Of a DNA stretch of 64,000 bases, positions 26,231-37,119 are shown piece after piece. The DNA lies in NCBI GenBank assembly GCA_037389465.1, contig JAZARR010000082.1, forward strand, positions 4,948,501 to 5,012,500, in the 5' to 3' direction. The first letter of the stretch is position 1. Every line of letters begins with the position of its first letter. This DNA comes from Baylisascaris procyonis. Taxonomy: Eukaryota; Nematoda; Chromadorea; Rhabditida; Ascarididae. Below the pieces are notes generated by a model. The model worked only from the letters and a program-made list of their open reading frames with translations. It was not told the origin of the DNA and ran no database searches. The position numbers and the translations under genes were made by a program.

Positions 26231-27732
26231 TGAAAAGGAATATCGGGAATTACTTTCACAGAAAATGTTTGGACGAGTAAAGGAACAATGCATGCATTAG
26301 TCACATCTTATTGTGCTCAGTCGTTAAATCATCAATGATGTTGTGCTCAGAGTTGTCCTTTGCTCAATGCCTCCAGTTTACACTGCTTCTTCTTTTCATC
26401 TGCAACACTCATTTGCTGCTGAGAGGGCATCCATCCTTATTTGGCCAGTTTATATCAAAATTTTCTCATCATGTTACTATGTAGTGCTTTTTATTGCGAA
26501 AAATGATTGGTGGAATAGCAAGCGGAAATGAAAATTTATAGGATATAGGAAGGTGGAATGAAATATTACGATAATGATGAGTTATGGTAATAATTACGAC
26601 TACGATAGTTCGAATATGATGAGCTAATAAAAAGATTCAAGAGTAACACCCTTACTACTTCATTCCTGCCAGTATCTTTTGAGGCGATGAATCGCATCTC
26701 TTAGTGAAGATGCTATTTAGTTCACCGTTAAAGATATTAGCTCCTTTTGTTTCCGGCATTTAAACTTTTCCTTTCATTTAAAGAAGAAAGTTTTTTTATT
26801 GTGTAAATTTCAAAAATTTCTGCAAAGCTTTTCCACATATAATTGACTCGTTGCGCTGTTCATTCTCTTTAACAAGATTACCGCGCATATTCGTCGAGTC
26901 CATTCTTGACAATTTTTGCTGATAGATCTTTTCTTGTTCCTTTTCCGATTCTTTTTGTTTTCAATTATATTTTATTTTAGGTTTCTAGTGTTTTCTATTG
27001 CTTTCTATGTGAATGATTCTACTCATGTTAAATCGTTATGACTCTTTTCGATTGCCTTTTTCAAAATTTTCTCCTCTCTATTCTAATTTTGAAAGCATTT
27101 CACGAGGCAGTCTTATTCTTGTCGTTGTATATTATTATTTTAGAAGTGATTAAGCTGGGGAACAGTTGCGATTACTTCAAAACTTTTTTGCTTTTGAAGC
27201 GCAATTTGCCAAAATCTTGGGAAAAAAAGCCTTTGAAGACCAATGCCAATACATTGAAAGTGGGAATTTAGCAATTGTTTCTCATTCAATGAGAATATAG
27301 TGCCGCTTATAAGACATTAGTTGAGTAATGCATAAGTTGTTTAATATATTTGAGTAGTTTCTAATAATCCCCATAAGTCGTTTAAGCAATGAACTGCTAA
27401 AAGTGTGCGAACTTATTCTTGCGTTGTGTAATTCTCGATGAAAGCAACTCGAAAAGATCTAAACAAATGAGCATCGCGCTATGCCTCCATCTTATCGCCA
27501 TTTAGGCTAATTCGATAAATTTTAAGTCTTATATGTCAAGAAAAAAACCATTTCTTAATAGATTCATGATGCGTTACCTTTTTTATATTGCTTAATTGCA
27601 CGTAATTGCTAACTATCTCACGCATATATTTCATATTGTAGGTGATCATCCATATTCTAAATTCACTATTATTACAGCACAAGTGCAAACGATCCTTGGA
27701 AGCTCATTTCAATCATCACTCCACATTTGGTG

Positions 27733-27736
<4 letters not shown>

Positions 27737-27803
<67 letters not shown>
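27737..27803. repeat. (TA)n microsatellite
   Basis: About 33 TA units in intergenic DNA. Confidence 0.95.
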
Positions 27804-27806
<3 letters not shown>

Positions 27807-28822
27807 GTTTTTGATATATATTTTATCATATTTTCGCATTTTAAGGCGCATTTTATGCTGGCGAAATATTTCATACGGAAGATTTTTCCTTTGAAACATC
27901 CGATGTGTAAATATATAGGTTTTTTATATAAAACCTTCCGGTCAGATGAGTAGACGCTGAAGGCAAAATTTTTTCTCAGAGCATTGAACTATGATGAAGT
28001 GCTTCAACAAGTCTTTCGTCTGATACCTCAATAAGTCTAATGCCACGATCGCAGAGTGTTGAAATTGCTCGAACACATTTGCAAAAGCTATTAGAGTTTG
28101 ATTAGGTTCTATTTGTGCGTTTATTCCACTTGACTAAACCTATGCGGTATGCTTGTATTTTATGAAGAGCTACTGAAATGGCAGCCGTGTACTCGAAATT
28201 CTTATATGCGTCTTAACCGTCATATGAAAGAAAACGCTTCTATGTTTACTGTTTTTCATATTTTTCAAAGCCTTTTCTAGAAGCATGTCATTGTAGTATC
28301 ATGCTTACATATATGGTGATTCTTCTATACATGTTCATCTACTATAGATTGAATTTGTAGCCCACATAAGCTATTGCAGTGAATATAGATGAAATAGATC
28401 CCTCAACGCACGATGATTTGACTGCAGTTTTGTTCTGAGCGGTCTTTTTCTGTACGAAATGTTGAAACTTGAAACGCTAGACTCTTGCATAGTTAATTTC
28501 TTTCTATAATTTACAAAGTTTAGCTTAAAGGGAAAACTTCAATCGACAAAATTTTCGCACTTTGTTAGGAAATTGGCGCTTATGTTGTTGTTTTTAGTAC
28601 GGAAAGAGAGAGGTGAGAGAATAAGTTAGTAATCGGTTGCCAGGTGAATTAAGATATAAAAGTGCATCTCATGCTAGCCGCATTGAAATTCATTTCTATT
28701 TGCTCCGTTTTAATATGATTGTGCAAATATCCGTTTTCAAAGAAGTTCTTTCTGATATATTTGAGAAAAAAATTTTTTTTCTTTCAAACTTTTTTTTCGT
28801 TTACGATTGATGCTATAAATTG

Positions 28823-31800
28823 ATGCGTAATGAAGTTGCTACAAGCCAAATTGTCAATGATGAGGAAATTGGTGAACAAAAGAGGCGCATTAGAGCTTTG
28901 CGATTAGTAAGAGAAGCAAGTACACATCGATGATTACTCTACTTTAAGCGATTTTATTTTTTTATTTGTTGGAAAATGAAAATAAAAGGATGCTAAATTT
29001 GTTTTGTTTTCTATTTTGTAAATCATCTAAAATTTTCATAAATAAATCATTTTTCCCGAGAGGAAATTCAGACTCGGGAAAAACGATTTATCTCGGAAGC
29101 GAAATTTCATATATGGCGTTGTTTTTTTTTTCTACTCGAAAATAGCGTTGGTCTACATCCTCATGTTGGTTTTTCTGCGCCTTTGGAAATTTACATTCAC
29201 AATGCGCTTATGGAACCGTCTGGTCTATAGGTCTATATATGTGTATAATTGCTTATCTTAATATCGAGCAGTCACACCTTAGGAAGCATTATAATCACAA
29301 CCGTATTCGATAATTCACCCAATAATTCAAAATTTCATAATTCTTTTGTCGATGCAGAAAATGGCCATCAATATCGAAAAGAATTATAGCGATTCAAATG
29401 TGCTGAATATTTGCATGTGCATATTTGGCATGCAATATCTTCATATAGAAACATTGCTCAAGCGGCGAAAAAACTGGATATTTTCTGGAAGGATGTATCA
29501 GTAAAAAATGAAACATAGGTGGTTTGCAAATTTTATTTTCCACTTAGAGCTATAAAATTAATTGATGTGGTGTGAAGAATTGCAAAAACGCTTATCGTAT
29601 TAGCTGCTGTAATGCGCTTTACCAAACTCCTTATGATATAATAATTCATAAAATTATTTATTAGTATTTCAAGGGCGCATAAAAATTTTCCGATTTCTTC
29701 AAAATGGCTGTTTGATAAAATTTTTCTTTTATGTTTTTAATAATTATTTCTGAAATATTTTAAATATTTTTACAAAAGAGACTTTCAAGAAATAGTTCAT
29801 CTATCTGACGTCATTATTTTATTTTGAAGTTTTTCGAAGTATAATATTGCCGACCTTAATTGAATATTCCCATTTGAACAGTCTTTAAAGTTACAGTTCC
29901 TCGTTCGTTATAGCACCCCGCAACAAAATTTAGCACTTTCAATAAAGCATATTCACCTTGAAAGATCAGTTCTAATTTAATTACAGTTTTAGATTCTTTG
30001 AATATATTGGCTTTCTACTAAGCTTTTCAAAGAAATTCTTTAAAGCGTTATTTTCAACTATCTATTACTTCGTCACGTAGCAGTGATAATAATAGCAATT
30101 AAACGACACATTGGAATTGTTGATTATCCTAGAATCTAAACAAAATTTGCGTAGTTGCTCAGTGTTGCATCCTCTATTGTATCGTTCGCAGTTTTCACTT
30201 GATTCTTATTTCATAAACCCTCATCGAATGCATTGCATTTCTCGGTACTATTTCTCACTTTCTACGAGTAGTAGAGTATAGATTTACAGGTGATGATTCA
30301 CAATTTGATGTTCTTTGCAAAATTATTCTAAAATCAGCACCATACCACATTATCATCTCTTAGTTGTGATTAATGCACCATTAGAAATAACAAGAAATGG
30401 AGACTATTGCTGTCCTTGTCTTTGATTTATCTCGCTAACGAGTAATTGTAGTTGTTAAAATTAACGAACTAGTGGTAGATAACCGAATGCTGTTTACTTA
30501 CACATTGTTATATGAGCTCAATAAATCAAGCCTCATCTAACTAGCAATATTATTGCAATGAATGCTTTCACATTACATTCGGTCGCTATAAATCATGTTT
30601 TTATTGCTATTAATATTTTATTGATGTATTCAAAAGCACTGCTGTCATGACGTTTATCTATGTATGCATATAAATCTATGCGCACATTCTTATCGGTCTA
30701 AAATTTTCGAAGAAAAACTGCAGTAATTGAATTTATGAGTATGATTGACCCCATTAAGCTGTTCTCCGAAAACGAATTTCATTGGGAACTCTCATTCCAG
30801 TTATGAAATATGACAAAAATTTTCACTAAGATTTGTTAGTCGGTTGATCGTTTCTAAGGAAAACAGGAGAGGAAACGTGTTATTAAAGTTAGCATAAAAT
30901 GAATTGTAGCAATTCAACTAATGCGATCGATTTTCATGAAATGCTAATAATTCGTTTACAATATTCAATAATGCACTCACGTTTTGATAAATTTCACTAT
31001 TATTATAGAATTTTTAAAAATGAGATTAGGGACCTAGTATAAAATGAAAAGCCACTAATAGTATGGTCGGAAAATTTTGTGCCCATTTCAATGACTAATT
31101 ACTTCAAAATTACGAGAAAGGAAGAAAGGATTCACTTGAAACGGCACTATAGGAGGTGATCATATAACGTACAATATGCTGGCTAGTTTTCGTTATTCTA
31201 GCTATAGTTGTGTTGGAGTTGCAATATCTGATAGACAAACACACAGACACTTGCGCACAGATATGGCGTCACCGTTTTTTTAATATGCAAATTTGCAAGT
31301 CAAGGATCTATTTTCTATGAAGACGCAGAAGAAAGAGATCTTTGATCGATAATCTTTATTTAAGGCTAGTTGCTTAGGTCTGATAAGAGTAATCGTTTCT
31401 TTATTTCTTGAATGTCAAAACAGCCTGAATGGCAAGGTAGTTTTTTGAGTATCGCGGATATACTACGGAAAGCTCTTATCACACCTATTCCCACATGAAT
31501 TCCCGCCCCCCTTTCCAGTTCCCCTCACACTTCCTCTCCTCCGGAGTTACTTTTGTCAGTCTTTCTGCGCTCAATAAAGCCTTATCGACAGGTTTTTGAG
31601 AAGCACCCTGATGTATTGCGTAAAAGTTTCTAAGCAACTAGTCTCCAGCGACATAGAGCATATTGATCAGAGCCACGCTTAGAAGTTTACATTTTTTTTT
31701 TTTTGCTTGTCATACGAAAATGAGGATTATTCAATAATTGTAGCACTATATATATGAACATTTAATATAAGAGTTAACTCAAATGAAATATTATGCAAAT

Positions 31801-32072
31801 TATTAGCATATAACACATTCGAGTATTACAGATTTTTGGTGTTGTTTACGAAGCGATATGTTTGCGAATGGGATCGAAAACATATTTTCCGGCGACAATT
31901 TACAGCGGCAATGAACATAGCGATTTACTAATCGAACAGATCCGAAATATCACTGTATGAATTGCATTTCTTTTTTCATTTTTTTTTAAATTTAAAAAAT
32001 TGCACTCTAAATAACTTTGAATGGAATATTGCAAGTTTCCAGGAATCGCCATCCCAGAGCAGCAATAATTGA
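28823..32072 (+). CDS. tentative multi-exon gene, unknown product
   Basis: Five pieces can be joined in agreement of phase: 28823-28906 (MRNEVATSQIVNDEEIGEQK then RRIRALRL, donor GTAAGAG), 29358-29494 (KMAINIEKNYSDSNV and on, donor GTATCAG, weak), 31519-31591 (after CTTTCCAG: SPHTSSPPELLLSVFLRSIK then PYRQ), 31832-31954 (after TATTACAG: IFGVVYEAICLRMGSKTYFP and on to EQIRNIT, donor GTATGAA) and 32043-32072 (after GTTTCCAG: ESPSQSSNN, TGA). The total would be 148 residues. The last three pieces are the best supported, with good acceptors and non-random composition. The 29358 piece is doubtful because another frame there is equally open. The first piece also ends at its own TGA (28931-28933), making a 36-residue ORF. 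The family is not recognised and no role is claimed. Confidence 0.33.
29042..29091. repeat. 19-bp near-perfect hairpin
   Basis: ATAAATCATTTTTCCCGAG (29042-29060) pairs with CTCGGGAAAAACGATTTAT (29073-29091) with one mismatch around a 12-base loop. The inner 11 base pairs are perfect. It could be a structured RNA, a palindrome left by an element, or an intronic fold in the tentative 28.8-32.1 kb gene. Confidence 0.7.
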
Positions 32073-32394
32073 TTCGAATATGAGATTAGATATTGCAATG
32101 AAGAAACTTCAATGATGATTTCAATGTGGAAGAAACAATTCTGTCAATCGTTTGTATGATTTTCTGCAACAATTGCAAAAAAAAATTCATTTTTATATTT
32201 GGTAAATGGGACCTATTATGTTAGTGAAGTGGAAATGAAGTTATTTAATGGGAATTTTAAAAAAGTTATTCCCTGATCTTTGAAGAAACTAATTTCAGCT
32301 TTCAATATAATTGAAATAAATAATAAAATTCCCGAAGTTCTAGGTAAGCGGTAGATTGCTGAAGTCTCGAATAAACAAATTTTACCCTCAAAAA

Positions 32395-32628
32395 TTAACC
32401 GCTTTGCAATCTGTCATTTGCATATTTGATAAATGTGCAATTTTTCAAACAATAGATATAACGCCTTATTTTTGATAATTGCACAAAACTTCTATTCTTT
32501 CTTTTCTGTTCATTAATCGTTCTTGGTGAATATCTGCGTGGTCGACGAAATGCACGTCCGATAGCGTAAGGATTGAGCAAAAGAACGGAAAAATTCCACT
32601 TTTCTGTTCCCTTATCAATAGTAAGCAT
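32395..32628 (-). CDS. 77-residue Arg-rich ORF, unconfirmed
   Basis: ATG at 32628 on the minus strand opens a complete ORF with the segment NPYAIGRAFRRPRRYSPRT near residues 19-37. Basic pairs flank a short peptide, reminiscent of a processed precursor, but there is no signal peptide at the start. It is just downstream of the tentative 28.8-32.1 kb gene on the other strand. It may be chance. Confidence 0.17.
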   Translation of the reverse strand: MLTIDKGTEKWNFSVLLLNPYAIGRAFRRPRRYSPRTINEQKRKNRSFVQLSKIRRYIYCLKNCTFIKYANDRLQSG

Positions 32629-33154
32629 GAATCTGTGAGCAATAAAGTATTATGAGCAATTAAGTGACTTCGTAGTTTCTATAATTCATTCAGCTTCGTC
32701 GTCTTCTCCTTTTTCATAGTATATGAGAGGAGAGGGGGATAACAGAAGGAGGCAAATGAGGAGCAGAAAGGAGCTATCACTAGAATTGTCTTCATTTTGA
32801 TGGCATCGACTTTTTAAAATAAAGTACCAATTGATTTTTGCGGCATTAAACATCGGGCAGGTTTCGTCGCTCAAAATACGAGTATATGGGCAAATATTTT
32901 TTTAGTATCAAATAGCCACCATATATCGATGCTTTACGTTGGTGTTGGATCTTGCATTTATCGATATTGTGCATAAAGAGGTGCATGCATTTGGGGCGTA
33001 TTTGTCTTGTGCCATATTTTTGCTTTTATTTCTGCACACGCAATATATCATTTTCAATTTTAAACGCGCTAAGCATTTATTCTATTCACTGTATATTAGC
33101 GCTTCTATAAATTGTGATTGTGTCGCTCGTAAAATCGTCGTTCGCCGAATAAAG

Positions 33155-33196
33155 ATGTCCAACGATCAAGTGAATGTGCTGAAAACTGCTTGGGAG
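33155..33196 (+). CDS. candidate first exon MSNDQVNVLKTAWE
   Basis: ATG at 33155 opens 14 codons (MSNDQVNVLKTAWE) ending in phase 0 before GTATGC. Phase 0 matches the start of the membrane exon at 36904. It may be an alternative first exon of that gene or the start of an unrelated gene whose other exons I could not find. Support is limited to start, phase and donor. Confidence 0.2.
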
Positions 33197-34455
33197 GTAT
33201 GCTATGCTTTCTTAATTAATGAAAATTTTCATTAAAATATTTCATATAGTGAAAATTTCAATTTATCTCATAAAATTGAGCGATTTATGTGCATTTTCTT
33301 TTCAGCATTCATTTTAATGTTATTTGCAAGAAAGCGATTTTCGAATCGAATCGCGCAAACATTCAATTTTATCGCTAATCGGCAGTTCTTTTGCATCGCA
33401 TCATTAAGGAGCATTTTTTTTTCTTCTTTTTTGTGCTAGACAGAACAGAAAAAGAACGGCTAACGCTATTGTTGATTGAGGCTTACGTATTTGATTTTCG
33501 AAAGAACAAATCATGTCGTGATTATATTTCGATGCGGAATATAATCATTACTTTCATGCATTATTTGCTATTAATTCAATTATTGTTGAAAATTTCCACT
33601 CGTTTTCAAATATTTCTTCCTCGTTCCTTTTTATTTCCTCTTCCTTCATGCTTTCATATAAATCGCAAGAGCGAGCATAATGTCCTTCCCTATTGTTGTG
33701 AATAAGTTTACCTGTGCATGCGTGGAATTGTTTACAAATGCACCTACATTTTATGAATTGAATGTCAATGATTGTAATTTAAGAATTCGTGAGTTTAATA
33801 TTGTCCGCAACATCGAACCTAACAAAAAGTGGAAAATTTATCTTTTAAGATGCATTGATTGAAATTAGAATGCATTAAGACTGTGTGATCATAATGCACT
33901 TCCTGTGGATGGAAAAAACTTTCAACTCTTTTCGTAAAATGCATCGTCTTTTAAAGCAAATATTTTTCATCTAAATGCCCTTAAACTTCATGCACTTTTG
34001 AATATTCGCATTCGGAAAGCGCGGATGAAACGCATCCTGAACGACGTTATATCTACGCGATATCCTTCTATTTCAATGTGCATTCAACTTAGAGAGCCAA
34101 TGAAGGTCATCAAATTTGATGAATATTTTGTGAAACTTTGGAGATCTCTCATTATTAAATTTCGAATAGATCGTTGAGTTGCAGAGAAAAATCAAATCCT
34201 TAAAGCTGTTGAAAATTTTGCATGTATTTTGCAATCGACTGGACTTTCATTCCTCTTCCCTCTACTTTCTAGGCAAATGGAAAAGGAACGCCAGGGCAGC
34301 GGCACTTATATATACACATTTCCACCACATTTGTTTGATGATGAAGTGGTTTTTACCGTTTTATTAGCAATGATTTTCGTTCATCTAAATAAAGAGCCAA
34401 GCAAAGAATCATTTAATCATGTGGTTCATTCTCTTTTGTTTAATATTTGTCACAG

Positions 34456-34643
34456 ATTTGTCACAAAAATGTACTGCCGCATTTCTTTGCCGCATCGTGG
34501 CATTGGAAGACCCTCTTTCTCAGCCAGGATGTCAAATTCAGGATAACCAGAAAGCTACGATTATACTTATAGATAACCTAAATTTTTTTGTCATAGACTT
34601 AATGAGAAGCGAAAAGCCACCAGGAACGAGTGCGTACTATTTC
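34456..34643 (+). CDS. candidate internal exon, Cys-containing ectodomain-like
   Basis: Acceptor TGTCACAG and donor TTC|GTGAGTG bound 188 bases open in one frame (phase 1 in, phase 0 out): LSQKCTAAFLCRIVALEDPL, SQPGCQIQDNQKATIILIDN, then LNFFVIDLMRSEKPPGTSAYYF. Three cysteines and the lack of a membrane segment would fit an extracellular piece. It exits in phase 0, the same as the entry of the membrane exon at 36904, so it could be the ectodomain of a longer isoform. The frame also runs on past the donor to a stop at 34668. No upstream partner with the right phase is clear. Confidence 0.3.
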
Positions 34644-35276
34644 GTGAGTGTAATTAATGCATCAAGATGATGCGTTGAAAAAATATTCAAATTTTCCCAT
34701 GGACGGTGAAATAACAGATCTTTTTCGTTCGCAATAAATATAGGCAATATGCCGATAATTTAAGCTGCGGATATGGCCGTTTTGGTGGTGAAATTTGACG
34801 AAAAACTTGAGCATTTAAGAGGGACACATCTGAGAGGTGTAGATTGTAAGAGTCAACGATGTCAAAGTAAGAGTGTATATTTGTGAAGAGGAATTAAAAA
34901 ATAACTAAGAGCAGTTGGGAACAGTACTGGGAAGAAAGCTATTGTTTGATTATTTTCCTCGTTTATTGTTCTTTTCAGCTATCACGTCTTTTCTCTTTCG
35001 TGTTTGTTGTTCTAGTAGCCGGTCGTTCCTCGTATATGACACATCTTAGCCACTATCCATACAATCCTTTCATTTCGTTTTCTATATGGTCCACAATTGT
35101 TTACTTTGATCTGGCAGATACAAGGCATTAATTCGACTATTATTATTTTTGATGTCACTACGATGAAATATGTGACGTTATTTATATAATCGCTATGGAT
35201 TCATAAAAGAAATGCCTAGTTTCGCTATTTTTATTCAACAAGATACTTCGACCATATGGGATATCTGTTGATTTGC

Positions 35277-35501
35277 CTATAAATTTTTAGTGAGAAATGC
35301 TTTCGAAACGTTTTTCGAATCGAAAAAAAAGAAAAATTCGGTTGCTAATCGAATTTTGAGCGAATAGAATAGCTGTAGCGAGCAATAGAAACGTTCAATG
35401 AATAAATTTTTTCTCTCTTGCAGTGAATTCAACAAATCTTTCTTTCGCTTTTGCTGATGCGCCATTATCAACGATGTACTCTTAGTGTGAATTTTGGCCA
35501 T
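35277..35501 (-). CDS. 74-residue basic ORF, unconfirmed
   Basis: On the minus strand ATG at 35501 (context GTGAAATGGCC) opens MAKIHTKSTSLIMAHQQKRK, then KDLLNSLQERKNLFIERFYC, and stops at 35277. The Lys/Arg/Glu/Gln pattern in the first half is protein-like; the second half is Phe-rich from a poly-A tract. No motif, no splice partner and no promoter was found. It lies in the presumed upstream part of the plus-strand membrane-protein gene. Confidence 0.18.
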   Translation of the reverse strand: MAKIHTKSTSLIMAHQQKRKKDLLNSLQERKNLFIERFYCSLQLFYSLKIRLATEFFFFFDSKNVSKAFLTKNL

Positions 35502-35609
35502 TTCACTTTCGTGTCATCTTAAAGAGCAAAGCGTTAAGCAACTTCTTAAACTCTTATTATTCGTTTTTAAGTTGCCTTCTCTGTGTTGCCTTTATTCACT
35601 CATTGGACA

Positions 35610-35633
35610 ATGATTTTGGATTTACATCCACCA
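35610..35633 (+). CDS. candidate short first exon MILDLHPP
   Basis: ATG at 35610 followed by eight codons (MILDLHPP) and a near-perfect donor CCA|GTAAGTTT in phase 0. This fits the membrane exon at 36904 and would give a small single-pass protein of 79 residues. Confidence 0.3.
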
Positions 35634-35880
35634 GTAAGTTTCATTTCACAATATCTATATTACTTATGAAGTTCTGGTCTTTTTTTTTCGTTGATATTAA
35701 TCCAGGTTATATATGGATTATCTAAACAAATAATTACTGAATTTTTTTTTCGATTCGACTATTTCGGCAGTTGACACAATTGGAGTTTAGCTTAGTGTTT
35801 TGAAAAATTGCACATTTATTTTTTTTTTTTCAGCTATTTGAACGTTCAGTTTTCTTTGTTTATGCAAAATATTTGGCTAT

Positions 35881-35910
35881 CACACACACGCGCGCGCACA
35901 CACACACACA
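35881..35910. repeat. (CA)n(CG)n(CA)n microsatellite
   Basis: Alternating purine-pyrimidine run CACACACACGCGCGCGCACA and on; such runs favour left-handed DNA. It lies between the candidate first exons of the membrane-protein gene. Confidence 0.9.
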
Positions 35911-36299
35911 TGTCTGTGGTATTTCTCATATTCAGTGCAAATTATATATGCAAAGGTTATTCGCAATGAAGAAATGATTTTATTACACGCTTTATAAAGA
36001 AGTCATAACTACTTTACTATTTATTTATGATATGTAAATGTGACCTTTTTTCTTATTTGTAATTCATCAAGCAGAAAGGTTATTCCCATAAAACTTATTA
36101 TACATTATCGGGTATATTTATGTCTAAAAATTCACCATAAAATTGTAAACTAAGTTTGAACTAATATGTTCTAGGTGCAATTCTACAGTGCTGCTTTTTT
36201 TTTCTGTACTGATTCCTTGTACTTGCTTTACTTCCTTTAGAAGTAATTGCAGCTCTAAATATGTTGAGTTGCATCATAATTTAGGGTATTTTGAATAAA

Positions 36300-37119
36300 A
36301 TGGTGAGCAAAGATACGGTAAGTAAGAGCAAAGATACGGTAAGTAGTATATAGTAGATGATAATATCAGCAATGGTGATTAGTGGCCAGATTTCACATGT
36401 AGAAGAATGCAGTGCGGCATCGCATATCTAAATGATTTTAACCTCATCTATTGAAAGAATATATTGTTGGAGTATTTTTTATTATTCGTTCGATACATTA
36501 TTCTGCTAATACCGTTCTAAATATTCATTGAATATTGCTACCTTTATAAAGGATTTTTAATTGATATTTTAAAGAAATTCTAATTAGAAACATATATCAC
36601 CTCTTTGAAACACTCAGAAAAAGGTCACATTTGAAAAAGGATCATATCACAAATGATTGAAAAAATCACAGTGAATAATTTGGAGAAAAAAAAAAGATTG
36701 AATTTCATTGAAACGGCGAAAAATTAGCTCAACTGATTCGTTTCAAATAGCCAATAGATTTTTAATGAAATAAATAATCCGCTTAAAATTTTTTTCTTTA
36801 GTAGAAATTCGTTAAAGTCAGCATCGTCGAGTTTAGGCAACATACCAGGCAACAATTTGCACAAATTTTTTGATTGACAAATGAAAAAGTTTTCATATTT
36901 CAGATCGCATCAACAGGCGCCTTGTCGAGTTGGAGTGTCGTTTGTGTAACGCTAGTAAGCGTACTATGCACATTTGTGGCACTATTCCTTTTCTTCGTAT
37001 TCTTATCAACGAAATTCCGAAGGCGTAAGATGGAACGTTCGGAAACAATGGAAAGTATTCTCAGTGGAATAAGCATTCCTCATTATTTATCCACCAATAA
37101 TGATTCCATTAGTCCATAA
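36300..37119 (+). CDS. small single-pass membrane protein (first exon 36300-36317 or 36300-36338, last exon 36904-37119)
   Basis: The last exon starts after ATATTTCAG in phase 0 and encodes 71 residues: IASTGALSSW, a hydrophobic helix about residues 11-35 (VVCVTLVSVLCTFVALFLFF and on), the stop-transfer run KFRRRK, then a Ser/Thr-rich cytoplasmic tail ending NNDSISP and TAA. The positive charges after the helix predict an outside N-terminus. A tiny first exon, ATG at 36300, reads MVSKDT and ends at GTAAGT in phase 0; a 21-base tandem duplication repeats the end of the exon with a second GTAAGT, giving a 13-codon version MVSKDTVSKSKDT, also phase 0. Other phase-0 first exons lie at 33155, 34456 and 35610. 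The protein is too short to assign a family; small channel-subunit-like or regulatory membrane proteins have this layout. The membrane exon itself is well supported, the choice of first exon is not. Confidence 0.45.
36305..36346 (+). repeat. 21-bp tandem duplication carrying two 5' splice sites
   Basis: The unit GAGCAAAGATACGGTAAGTA plus one base occurs twice in a row. Each copy contains ACG|GTAAGT, so the donor of the tiny first exon is duplicated, and the two donors are in the same phase. Confidence 0.8.

Noticed and set aside
29378..29512. Alternative frame at 29.4 kb (EYLHVHIWHAISSYRNIAQA and on)
   Set aside because: Protein-like, but its only acceptor (GAATTATAG) is poor and no phase-matching neighbour was found; recorded as an ambiguity for the 29358 exon.
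31491..31610. Minus-strand open frame opposite the 31519 exon (ALLSAERLTKVTPEER and on)
   Set aside because: The plus strand has a better acceptor (CTTTCCAG) and joins in phase to the next exon.
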